A stretch of DNA of 64,000 bases. It comes from Phocoenobacter uteri. Its GTDB lineage: Bacteria > Pseudomonadota > Gammaproteobacteria > Enterobacterales > Pasteurellaceae. Numbering within the stretch: position 1 is the first letter of the stretch; the number at the start of each line of letters is the position of its first letter. Shown here one piece after another: positions 19,409 to 27,312 of the stretch. Below the pieces are notes generated by a model that saw only the letters and a list, made by a program, of their open reading frames with translations, ran no database searches and was not told where the DNA came from. The translations under genes and the position numbers were made by a program. Location: positions 992,001 to 1,056,000 of the forward strand of contig NZ_UGTA01000001.1 in NCBI RefSeq assembly GCF_900454895.1. Direction: 5' to 3'.

Positions 19409-20163
19409 CAAAAATTCAACTTATTTGTGAAGCAGAAGATAAACAACCATTCCAAGCAATTTGCGGCAAATGGCAACTCGTTCACGACAATTCAGCTATT
19501 TTAGCCCTTGTTCAAACAGAACAACAACTTGAATTACGCAAATTAGATGAGCCTAAACTCGGTGCGGTTTATGTCGATTTTGTCAAAGGCACAATGGCAC
19601 ATCGCCGAAAATTTGGCGGCGGACGAGGCGAAGCGATTTCAAAGGCTGTTGGCATTAAAAAAGATATTCTTCCGAGCGTTATTGATGCAACCGCAGGCTT
19701 AGGACGTGATGCCTTTGTGTTAGCTTGTATTGGTTGTCAAGTTCGTTTGGTCGAACGTAATCCTGTCGTCGCCGCCTTATTGGAAGATGGGTTAGAAAGA
19801 GCCTATCTTGATCCTGAAATTGGCGAATTTATGCAACAGCGAATGCAATTGTTAAACGTACGATCTATTGCAGAATTAAGTGATGAGATAGAAAAAGCGG
19901 ATGTAGTTTATCTTGATCCAATGTACCCACATAAACAAAAAAATAAAAAACAAGCCTTAGTCAAAAAAGAAATGCGAGTTTTCCAACACTTAGTCGGTGC
20001 AGATCTAGATGCGGATCAGTTCTTGGAAATCGCAAAAAATCTCGCAAAAAAAAGAGTCGTCGTCAAACGCCCTGACTACGCCCCTTTCCTAGCGGAACAA
20101 AAACCTGATTTTAGCCACACAACAAAGAATCATCGATTTGATATTTACCTAAAATATAATTAG
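19405..20163 (+). CDS. rsmJ: 16S rRNA (guanine1516-N2)-methyltransferase
   Basis: 252 residues, RsmJ (YhiQ) family of class I SAM-dependent methyltransferases. Motifs: KFGGGRGEAISKAVG, the SAM-binding VIDATAGLGRDAFVLA, VRLVERNP, and the catalytic-site VYLDPMYPH. It is translationally coupled to the M15 peptidase through ATGA. It is the last gene of the mscK-peptidase-rsmJ series. Confidence 0.95.
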   Translation: MTKIQLICEAEDKQPFQAICGKWQLVHDNSAILALVQTEQQLELRKLDEPKLGAVYVDFVKGTMAHRRKFGGGRGEAISKAVGIKKDILPSVIDATAGLGRDAFVLACIGCQVRLVERNPVVAALLEDGLERAYLDPEIGEFMQQRMQLLNVRSIAELSDEIEKADVVYLDPMYPHKQKNKKQALVKKEMRVFQHLVGADLDADQFLEIAKNLAKKRVVVKRPDYAPFLAEQKPDFSHTTKNHRFDIYLKYN

Positions 20164-20178
20164 TTTTTATCATAAAAA

Positions 20179-20246
20179 GAACAGAGTATAGCCTGTTCCT
20201 ACGTTATTCTTTATTTAATCAGATGTAGCAACAGAGTATGCTCTGT
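20179..20246. repeat. Two related hairpins between convergent rsmJ and sufE
   Basis: GAACAG/CTGTTC (20179-20198) and ACAGAG/CTCTGT (20231-20246) share the word ACAGAGTAT and lie 30 bases apart. They may end transcription from both sides, although neither has a strong T-run. The shared word suggests a small dispersed repeat. Confidence 0.5.
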
Positions 20247-20254
20247 CGTCGGTA

Positions 20255-20638
20255 TCAAAGTGATTGTTGAATCACTTTTTCAATCTGTTGCAATCCATTT
20301 AAACGCGTACTGGTTAAATGTTTGGTAATCTGCAAATCATCAAAAATCTGTTGTAAATTAAGATCTTTTAACTCAGCAACAGATTTTTCCACAAGTACCG
20401 TAGCCACAATCATCAAAATTCCCTGCATTAACCTTGCGTCGCTGTATGCTTTAATTTCTCTTGGCTCAAGCTGAAAGGAAAACCACAAACGGCTTTCACA
20501 ACCGTGAATCTCAGGTATGCTGGCTAATTCTTGTTCCGTTGGTTTAGGTAATTTACGGCTAAGCTGAATTAACAAACGGTATCTTTCTTCCCAAATTTTG
20601 CACATTTCAAATTGGGTGTAAATTTCTGATTGAGTCAT
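20255..20638 (-). CDS. SufE-family sulfur acceptor protein
   Basis: 127 residues from ATG at 20638 (AAGGA ribosome site upstream; a longer in-frame start is less likely). It has the SufE/CsdE fold signature with the acceptor cysteine in EIHGCESRLWF. Such proteins take persulfide sulfur from a cysteine desulfurase (SufS or CsdA) for Fe-S or related assembly. No desulfurase is adjacent, so SufE versus CsdE cannot be decided. thiI, another sulfur-transfer gene, lies directly upstream on the same strand. Confidence 0.9.
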   Translation of the reverse strand: MTQSEIYTQFEMCKIWEERYRLLIQLSRKLPKPTEQELASIPEIHGCESRLWFSFQLEPREIKAYSDARLMQGILMIVATVLVEKSVAELKDLNLQQIFDDLQITKHLTSTRLNGLQQIEKVIQQSL

Positions 20639-20686
20639 TGTGATATTCCTTTTATATTTATGATAAATTACCATTGAAACAATATA

Positions 20687-20704
20687 GGGCGTATATATAC
20701 GCCC
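20687..20704. repeat. Perfect 18-bp palindrome between thiI and sufE
   Basis: GGGCGTATATATACGCCC, flanked by AATATA and CTACAA. It has the form of a short mobile palindrome (the GGGGCGTAT...ATACGCCCC word) that I recall from related genomes; that comparison is from memory. Confidence 0.6.
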
Positions 20705-20731
20705 CTACAATCAATTTAATCCGCTATGCAC

Positions 20732-22180
20732 TTATGCTCTAAATACTTTCACATTCATAAAACCATTTTCTTTCAAATAAAGTGCCTGTAATTTACTCAT
20801 CACACCACGACTACAATACAGCAAATAGTTTTTAGACTGATCTAATTCCGCAAATTGGCTAGATAATTTATAGAAAGGTAAATGTTTCACTTCCACACCT
20901 TCTAATTCAAAAGGTGTTTCATCCGCTTCTTCTGGGCTACGAATATCTAGCACTACATCATTTTCACTAAACTCAGAGGTGGTTTCAACGGCAACCACTT
21001 CTTTTTCTGTTTGTTCGGCAATATCTCGAATATCTAAAACATCGGCATTCTCAACCGCTTGGTTTAAAATTTCAAAATTAAAGTTATTTTCTTCTTCTAA
21101 AATTTTGCTTTCAATCGCTTTAACCGTTGGATTTTTAGAAATGACACCACAAAATTCTGGCATACTTTTGGCAATATCATCTGTACCAATTTCTTTTGCC
21201 ATTGCAATAATTTGTTCTTTATCGTGTGTGATCAATGGACGCAATACTAAACGTTCAGAGGCTTTGTCAATTAAACGTAAATTGGTTAAGGTTTGGCTTG
21301 AAACTTGTCCTAAGGCTTCTCCTGTCACAATAGCCTCAATATTAAAACGCTCAGCAACTTTACTCGCTGCTCGAACCATCATACGTTTTAAAATCACACC
21401 CATTTGACCATTTTCAACTTTTTCTAAGATTTCGCCAACCACATCTTCAAAATTAACCGCAATAAAACGCACTTTGTGAGAGGTGCTATAACGACTCCAA
21501 ATATGATACGCCATTTGTTTCACGCCAATTTCGTGAGCTGCTCCACCTAAATTGAAGAAACAGTAATGCACTCGAGAGCCACGTCTTAGTAGCATATAAC
21601 TTGAAATGCCCGAATCAAAACCGCCTGAAATCAGAGAAAGTACATCTTCTTGCGTGCCGATTGGATAGCCACCTAGCCCTTGATAACGTTCTCTAATAAA
21701 TAGCATTTTATCGTGATCAATATCAACGCGAACCGTCACTTCTGGTTTGGTTAATTTTACTTTTGCAGATTCAATACGCTGATTTAAACCACCGCCAATA
21801 TAACGCTCTAAATCAATTGAACGGAATTCGTGTTTTCCTTTGCGTTTTACACGTACACAAAAGGTTTTATTTTCTAGCTGATCTTTTACCGCCAAATAAG
21901 TTTGCTCAAAAATATCATGCATATCGATGAAAGGCGTTTCTTCCACTTCTAAAATATGATGAATACCTGGGGTGCGTTGTAGCAAATCTAACACAAGCTG
22001 TTTTTTAGTTTCATCTTTAGTGCGGACTTCAATAAAATCCCAATTACGCACAACGGTCACTGTTTCATCGTGTTTAGTTAAGGTATTACGGATATTACTG
22101 GTTAAAATTTTGATAAAGCGTTTACGAACCGAATCGCTTTTAATCATAATTTCAGGAAAAAGTTTAATAATAAATTTCAT
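20732..22180 (-). CDS. thiI: tRNA 4-thiouridine sulfurtransferase with rhodanese domain
   Basis: 482 residues from ATG at 22180 (MKFIIKLFPEIMIKS as in E. coli ThiI); the ribosome site is weak. Parts: ferredoxin-like and THUMP domain (to about residue 165), the ATP-pyrophosphatase domain with the PP-loop LSLISGGFDSGISS, the conserved Cys in MPEFCGVIS, and the C-terminal rhodanese domain with the persulfide Cys in LLYCSRGVMS. It makes s4U8 in tRNA and delivers sulfur for thiamine thiazole synthesis in species with the long form. Confidence 0.97.
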   Translation of the reverse strand: MKFIIKLFPEIMIKSDSVRKRFIKILTSNIRNTLTKHDETVTVVRNWDFIEVRTKDETKKQLVLDLLQRTPGIHHILEVEETPFIDMHDIFEQTYLAVKDQLENKTFCVRVKRKGKHEFRSIDLERYIGGGLNQRIESAKVKLTKPEVTVRVDIDHDKMLFIRERYQGLGGYPIGTQEDVLSLISGGFDSGISSYMLLRRGSRVHYCFFNLGGAAHEIGVKQMAYHIWSRYSTSHKVRFIAVNFEDVVGEILEKVENGQMGVILKRMMVRAASKVAERFNIEAIVTGEALGQVSSQTLTNLRLIDKASERLVLRPLITHDKEQIIAMAKEIGTDDIAKSMPEFCGVISKNPTVKAIESKILEEENNFNFEILNQAVENADVLDIRDIAEQTEKEVVAVETTSEFSENDVVLDIRSPEEADETPFELEGVEVKHLPFYKLSSQFAELDQSKNYLLYCSRGVMSKLQALYLKENGFMNVKVFRA

Positions 22181-22409
22181 AATTTGTTGTTTAGTTTTAT
22201 AAATAAAAAAGTTGTGCGATCCTATCATAAATTTGTAAATTTAGGAAAAAATCTGACCGCTTAATCTGTTAAAAATGAGCATTAACAAGTCCAACCACTT
22301 TGGTACGTCATTGTTATCTTAAAAAATTTCAATAATAATGTTTCGCTTAAGCATTATTCTAAGGAATTAGAGTATAAATTTATTTATATTGAATATAAGG
22401 AAAATTCAA

Positions 22410-22964
22410 ATGAAAAAAACATTAACTGTTTTCTTAACTTGTGGGATTTCTGCTGCTACTTTTGCTAACAACCTTGAAATGACTGATACAATGACACCAT
22501 CAATCAAAGTGCAAATGAACGCCCTTGATCTTAAAAATGGCAATGCACCTATTGGTGATATTACTATCACGGAATCTAAGCACGGTTTAGTTTTTACACC
22601 GAATCTTACGGGGTTAATGGCTGGTTTACACGGTTTTCATATCCATCAAAATCCAAGTTGTGAGCCAAAAGAAAAGAACGATAAAATGGTTGCAGGCTTA
22701 GCCGCTGGTGGACATTGGGATCCGATGAATGCAGGACAGCACGGTCATCCTTGGGAAGATAATGCGCATTTAGGCGATTTACCAGCCCTAACAGTAAATC
22801 ACGATGGAACAGCAACAAATCCTGTCTTAGCTCCACGTTTAAAACATTTAGATGAAGTAAAAGGTCACGCGATTATGATTCACGCTGGTGGAGATAATCA
22901 CTCAGATCATCCTGCAAAATTAGGCGGTGGCGGTCCACGTATGGCATGTGGTGTGATCAAATAA
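22410..22964 (+). CDS. sodC: Periplasmic Cu,Zn superoxide dismutase
   Basis: 184 residues from ATG at 22410 (AAGGAAA nine bases upstream). A signal peptide ends around ATFA. Copper and zinc ligands are seen in HGFHIHQNPSC, GGHWDP, GQHGHPW and HAGGDNHSDHP; the disulfide Cys pair is in NPSC and MACGVIK. It removes superoxide in the periplasm and is a known virulence aid in Pasteurellaceae. It is monocistronic with a strong terminator downstream. Confidence 0.97.
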   Translation: MKKTLTVFLTCGISAATFANNLEMTDTMTPSIKVQMNALDLKNGNAPIGDITITESKHGLVFTPNLTGLMAGLHGFHIHQNPSCEPKEKNDKMVAGLAAGGHWDPMNAGQHGHPWEDNAHLGDLPALTVNHDGTATNPVLAPRLKHLDEVKGHAIMIHAGGDNHSDHPAKLGGGGPRMACGVIK

Positions 22965-22996
22965 TAAAAATGAAATAGCCAATCTCATACCTAAAT

Positions 22997-23034
22997 AAAA
23001 AGCTCAAAAATTAAATCTAACTTTTGAGCTTTTT
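22997..23034. terminator. Bidirectional terminator between sodC and prs
   Basis: Thirteen-base-pair stem AAAAAGCTCAAAA / TTTTGAGCTTTTT with a 12-base loop. It can serve the convergent sodC and prs transcripts. Confidence 0.92.
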
Positions 23035-23053
23035 GTTTTAATAAATTGAAAAA

Positions 23054-24004
23054 TTATGCATTGAACATTGCAGAAATAGATTCTTCATTACTGATTCGGC
23101 GAATCGCTTCAGCAAGCATACTAGATAAAGTTAATTGACGCACTTTACCTAATGCAATGATTTCTGGCGACAATGCAATGGTATCTGTTACCACAATTTC
23201 ATCTAATGCAGGATTGCTTAAATTTTTAGCCGCATTACCTGATAAAACAGGGTGTGTTGCATAAGCAAATAGTCGTCTTGCACCACGTTCTTTTAACGCT
23301 TCTGCTGCTTTACCTAAAGTACCACCTGTATCAATCATATCATCAACTAAAATACAATCACGGTCTTTAACATCACCAATAATGTGCATTACTTGTGCTA
23401 CATTTGCTTTTGGGCGGCGTTTATCAATAATTGCCATATCAGTATCGTTTAATAATTTCGCTACTGCTCTTGCTCGCACAACACCACCAATATCTGGTGA
23501 TACAACAATTGGATTAACCAGATCCGTTTTCTTTAAAATATCATTGATTAAGACTGGCGAACCAAACACGTTATCCACTGGTACATCAAAGAAGCCTTGA
23601 ATTTGTTCTGCGTGTAAATCACAAGTTAAAACGCGATCCACACCTACACTTGAAAGAAAATCAGCAACAACTTTTGCTGTAATTGGCACACGAGCAGAAC
23701 GCACTCGGCGATCTTGTCTTGCATAACCAAAATAAGGAATCACAGCTGTGATACGACCTGCCGAAGCACGACGTAACGCATCAATCATTACAACTAATTC
23801 CATTAAATTATCATTTGTTGGTGCACAAGTGGACTGGATAATAAAAATATCTCCCCCACGCACATTCTCGTTAATTTGCACCTGAATCTCGCCATCGCTG
23901 AAACGGCTAACCGTTGCATCTCCTAACGAAGTATAAAGGCGTTCTGCAATTCGGTTTGCAAGCTCTGGAACTGCATTTCCAGCGAAGAGTTGAATGTCGG
24001 ACAT
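23054..24004 (-). CDS. prs: Ribose-phosphate pyrophosphokinase
   Basis: 316 residues from ATG at 24004 (MSDIQLFAGNAVPEL), with GAGGT upstream; the frame is open upstream into ispE and was trimmed. It makes PRPP from ribose 5-phosphate and ATP for nucleotide, His and Trp synthesis. Motifs: FSDGEIQVQI, YARQDRR, TCDLHAEQIQGFF and the PRPP loop LVDDMIDTGGTL. It is third in lolB-ispE-prs, the same order as in E. coli. Confidence 0.98.
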   Translation of the reverse strand: MSDIQLFAGNAVPELANRIAERLYTSLGDATVSRFSDGEIQVQINENVRGGDIFIIQSTCAPTNDNLMELVVMIDALRRASAGRITAVIPYFGYARQDRRVRSARVPITAKVVADFLSSVGVDRVLTCDLHAEQIQGFFDVPVDNVFGSPVLINDILKKTDLVNPIVVSPDIGGVVRARAVAKLLNDTDMAIIDKRRPKANVAQVMHIIGDVKDRDCILVDDMIDTGGTLGKAAEALKERGARRLFAYATHPVLSGNAAKNLSNPALDEIVVTDTIALSPEIIALGKVRQLTLSSMLAEAIRRISNEESISAMFNA

Positions 24005-24026
24005 TTTGTAAATAACCTCTAATAGT

Positions 24027-24869
24027 TTAAGAAAATAAATGTAATGTTTGATGTAAAGAAGAAATATTACATCCCTGTGCCACAAACCCACTCACTCCTG
24101 ATGGCTTTAATGAAAACACGTTTTGGGCTTCTTCTTTATTATCAAATTCAGCAAAAACACAAGCACCTGTACCTGTCAATCTTGCAGGTGCATATTGTAC
24201 CAACCACTGGATAAGATCTTCAACCTCTGAATAGTGATCTTTTACAACTTTTTCACAATCATTGCCCCATTTTCTGCTCAATAATTGATCTAAGCTAAGT
24301 TTTGGGGTATTTCGTGGTAAATTTGGATCATTAAAAACAACAGCTGTTGAAATATGTACCTCAGGCTTTAAAACAAGATACCATTTCTCTTTTGGCTCGC
24401 AAAAAGTAAGTTTTTCGCCCACACCTTCAGCAAAAGCAGAGCGACCTTGCACAAAAATAGGCACGTCCGCCCCAAGTGTTAAGCCTAATTGAGCCAATTC
24501 TGATAACGATAAACCCATTTTCCATAAGTGGTTTAATCCAACCAACACCGTTGCGGCATTGGACGAGCCACCACCAACTCCGCCCCCCATCGGTAAACGC
24601 TTTGTAAGTTTGATTTTTGCCCCAAAGGATGAGTGATAAGCGGTATGATTTTGCAATAATTTTGCAGCTTTATAAATTAAGTTCTGCTCTGTTGGCACAC
24701 CATCAATTTGATTTAATAATTCAATTTCACCTGTATTGGTTAGCTCAAACTCAATTTCATCGCCAAAATCTAAAAATTGAAATAAGGTTTGTAGTTCGTG
24801 GTAGCCATCCGCTCGTTTTGCGTTGATATATAAAAATAGATTTAGTTTTGCAGGACTTGGTAAAATCAT
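24027..24869 (-). CDS. ispE: 4-diphosphocytidyl-2-C-methyl-D-erythritol kinase
   Basis: 280 residues from ATG at 24869, one base after the lolB stop; an alternative ATG at 24890 lies inside lolB. GHMP kinase: N-terminal SPAKLNLFLYINAKRADGYH and ATP loop PMGGGVGGGSSNAATVL. It phosphorylates CDP-methylerythritol in the non-mevalonate isoprenoid pathway. It is essential in most Gram-negative bacteria. Confidence 0.97.
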   Translation of the reverse strand: MILPSPAKLNLFLYINAKRADGYHELQTLFQFLDFGDEIEFELTNTGEIELLNQIDGVPTEQNLIYKAAKLLQNHTAYHSSFGAKIKLTKRLPMGGGVGGGSSNAATVLVGLNHLWKMGLSLSELAQLGLTLGADVPIFVQGRSAFAEGVGEKLTFCEPKEKWYLVLKPEVHISTAVVFNDPNLPRNTPKLSLDQLLSRKWGNDCEKVVKDHYSEVEDLIQWLVQYAPARLTGTGACVFAEFDNKEEAQNVFSLKPSGVSGFVAQGCNISSLHQTLHLFS

Positions 24870-24870
24870 T

Positions 24871-25515
24871 CTAGTATTTCCAATCATCAAGTCTAATTTT
24901 TAAAATTTGATTACCATTATCTAATGCAATCAACTTAGGTAAATAAGGCTGTTTTGTTTCATCATATTTAAGATAACGTACCTGCCACATCTTGCCTTTT
25001 ACAACATAATTAAATTGCATTAGCAGCCCTTTTTTATTCACTTTATAATCACTATTTTCAGCTGGAATTCCTTTCAACCAGTCACCTAATTGAGCCAATG
25101 GAAAACTACTGCCTAGCGTCCGTTCTAATAATAAATTAGCTTCATCATTAGAGCGAGTGTGTTTATTATCGGAAATCGTCAAGCCTTGTGTATCGTGGTG
25201 TAATTTTAAAAACTGGCTTGATAACGTAGAGGAAAGCATAAAATCAAAATTCTGTTTATTCTGGTAAGACCACTCAAATGATGATGAGAAACGCTCTTTC
25301 GGTTGAGCTGAAATATACCCAAATTGTCCAGTAGTTTGATAGGATTTTATCTGTTTAAGCTGAGTTAAATGAGATTGCCAAAGAGGATTATTATGGGAAA
25401 CTGTCTGTGAGTTTTCTAATTGTGAAGGGCTATCTAGCACTGAGCTACAACCCGTCACACCTAAAATTGCTGTAATTAAGGTTAATTTAAAATATTTTTT
25501 GAAGTGTATCATCAT
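24871..25515 (-). CDS. lolB: Outer-membrane lipoprotein receptor LolB
   Basis: About 214 residues from ATG at 25515 (the next codon at 25512 is also ATG). A lipoprotein signal is seen (ILGVTGCSS). The mature part has LolB features: the QSHLTQLKQIKSYQTTGQFG opening strand, and WSYQNKQNFDFMLSS. LolB receives lipoproteins from LolA and inserts them into the outer membrane. Gene position upstream of ispE supports the call; sequence identity to E. coli is modest by eye. Confidence 0.92.
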   Translation of the reverse strand: MMIHFKKYFKLTLITAILGVTGCSSVLDSPSQLENSQTVSHNNPLWQSHLTQLKQIKSYQTTGQFGYISAQPKERFSSSFEWSYQNKQNFDFMLSSTLSSQFLKLHHDTQGLTISDNKHTRSNDEANLLLERTLGSSFPLAQLGDWLKGIPAENSDYKVNKKGLLMQFNYVVKGKMWQVRYLKYDETKQPYLPKLIALDNGNQILKIRLDDWKY

Positions 25516-25592
25516 ATTATCATCGTAAAAAATAGAGGCTATAATATAACAGATTTTCATAAAAAAATAAGCGATAAACAAAAAGAAGTTGA

Positions 25593-25621
25593 TTGACATT
25601 CTACTTAATTATCGCTAATTT
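25593..25621 (+). promoter_or_regulatory. Candidate sigma-70 promoter of yccA
   Basis: TTGACA at 25593-25598 and TAATTT at 25616-25621, 17 bases apart, 36 bases before the yccA start codon. Confidence 0.45.
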
Positions 25622-25657
25622 AAGCACAGTTTTATGTTGTAACATCTAGGAGATTTT

Positions 25658-26323
25658 ATGCAACAAGATCGCATTGTGATTAACGCACAAAAACAATCTG
25701 TATTAAGTACCAATAAAGTATTACGTAATACTTACTTTTTATTATCGCTCACCCTCGCATTCTCTGCTGGAACAGCATTTTTTGCAATGGCAACCAACGC
25801 ACCAATAATGTCCCCTTGGATCTTATTGATCGGCTTTTATGGTTTACTCTTCCTAACCAATGCAACGGCGCGTAGTGGTTTTGGTATTTTAAGCGTATTC
25901 GCTTTAACGGGGTTTATGGGTTATACACTTGGACCAATCCTTAATATTTATTTAGGTGCGGGATTAGGCGATGTTGTAGGACTTTCTTTTGCAGGAACTG
26001 CTGCGGTATTCCTTGCTTGTTCAGGCTATGTTCTAACCACGAAAAAAGATATGTCTTTCCTTTCTGGAATGATGTTCTCGCTTTTCATCGTGTTAATTAT
26101 CGGAATGATCGCAAGTATCTTTATGAATATTCCAGCATTACATTTAGCACTTAGTGCATTATTTATTGTATTCTCAAGCGGTGCAATTTTAATGACAACA
26201 AGCCGAATTATTCATAATGGTGAAACTAACTATATTTTAGCAACCGTTGAATTATATGTAGCGTTATATAATATCTTCGTTAGCCTATTGAATATTTTAG
26301 GTGCATTACGTGGTGATGACTAA
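25658..26323 (+). CDS. yccA: Bax inhibitor-1/YccA family membrane protein
   Basis: 221 residues with seven hydrophobic segments. It begins MQQDRIVINAQKQSVLSTNKVLRNTY, like YccA (HflBA modulator) of enterobacteria, and has the GLSFAGTAAVFLACSGYVL and GETNYILATVELYVALYNIF blocks of the family. YccA interacts with FtsH and slows its proteolysis. It is monocistronic, with a GGAG ribosome site. Confidence 0.92.
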   Translation: MQQDRIVINAQKQSVLSTNKVLRNTYFLLSLTLAFSAGTAFFAMATNAPIMSPWILLIGFYGLLFLTNATARSGFGILSVFALTGFMGYTLGPILNIYLGAGLGDVVGLSFAGTAAVFLACSGYVLTTKKDMSFLSGMMFSLFIVLIIGMIASIFMNIPALHLALSALFIVFSSGAILMTTSRIIHNGETNYILATVELYVALYNIFVSLLNILGALRGDD

Positions 26324-26346
26324 TCACTAAAAATAATTTTTTAGTT

Positions 26347-26373
26347 AAGGCGAATGAAATATTCGCCTTTTTT
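26347..26373 (+). terminator. Terminator of yccA
   Basis: AAGGCGAAT / ATTCGCCTT stem with a five-base loop, then TTTT. Confidence 0.88.
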
Positions 26374-26408
26374 ATGTTTAAAATTTATCCAAAACACGGA
26401 CTTTTATA

Positions 26409-26909
26409 ATGAAAAAACTACTTTCTTATCTGTGGGGATTAAGTAAATTTTTATTACTTCTGCTCATTATCCTAACTGCGATTGGCTGGTATAGAGCACC
26501 AACAGCCCCTGCAAATCCCAACCTTAATTTAATCTCAGTAAATAATCACGCATTAGATTTGCAAAAAATGAGTAAAAATAGACCGCTTCTTATTTATTTT
26601 TGGGGAAGTTGGTGTAGTGTTTGTAGCATCACAAGTCCATCAATCCAAGAACTTCACGAAGATGGTTATAATGTTGTCACTATTGCTGTAAGTTCGGGCA
26701 GTGATGAACAAGTAAAACAGTATTTGAATACACATCAATATACTTTTACGACCATCAACGATCCAAATGGACGCATTTTTAGAGATTGGTCAGGACGTGT
26801 TACTCCCTCTTTTGTCATTTTACAAGATGGTATAATGAAACAAGGATTATCAGGCGTACAAGCGAGCTGGTCGCTAAAAGTACGCTTATGGTTGAATCAA
26901 TTTTTATAA
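26409..26909 (+). CDS. Membrane-anchored thioredoxin-like disulfide protein (ScsD/TlpA type)
   Basis: 166 residues. A single N-terminal transmembrane anchor (about residues 10-30) precedes a periplasmic thioredoxin domain with the redox pair in WGSWCSVCS (CSVC) and a cis-Pro loop RVTPSFVIL. It resembles ScsD or DsbE-like reductants. The neighbours do not name the substrate; no cytochrome c maturation genes are present in the window. Confidence 0.85.
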   Translation: MKKLLSYLWGLSKFLLLLLIILTAIGWYRAPTAPANPNLNLISVNNHALDLQKMSKNRPLLIYFWGSWCSVCSITSPSIQELHEDGYNVVTIAVSSGSDEQVKQYLNTHQYTFTTINDPNGRIFRDWSGRVTPSFVILQDGIMKQGLSGVQASWSLKVRLWLNQFL

Positions 26910-26961
26910 GTCATTACATTTTTAGGTATAATGGCATTTTATTTTAATCAGACATACAACA

Positions 26962-27300
26962 ATGACAAATTTTATCGAGTTTAAGCAACAACAGATCCCA
27001 ACAGATAACGAAGGTTATTTAAAAAATCTTGCAGATTGGTCGCCAGAATTGGCTGAAATCATCGCACAAAAAGAAGAGCTTACCTTAACAAACGAGCATT
27101 GGGAAATTATCAATGTGGTGCGTGAATTTTATCAAGAATATAATACTTCGCCAGCGATCCGAATGTTGGTCAAAACCTTAGCCAATAAGTTTGGGCAAGA
27201 GAAAGGCAATAGCCGTTATCTGCAACGTTTATTTCCAAATGGACCAGCCAAACAAGCCACCAAAATTGCAGGATTACCAAAACCCGCTAAATGTTTATAA
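26962..27300 (+). CDS. tusE: Sulfur relay protein TusE (DsrC family)
   Basis: 112 residues. It carries the DsrC/TusE pattern: DNEGYLKNLADWSPELAE near residue 17, RMLVKTLANKFG, and the C-terminal reactive Cys in GLPKPAKCL. TusE accepts sulfur from TusBCD and passes it to MnmA for 2-thiouridine in tRNA. It has only one C-terminal Cys, as in TusE and not dissimilatory DsrC. Confidence 0.93.
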   Translation: MTNFIEFKQQQIPTDNEGYLKNLADWSPELAEIIAQKEELTLTNEHWEIINVVREFYQEYNTSPAIRMLVKTLANKFGQEKGNSRYLQRLFPNGPAKQATKIAGLPKPAKCL

Positions 27301-27312
27301 CAGGATAAGCCA

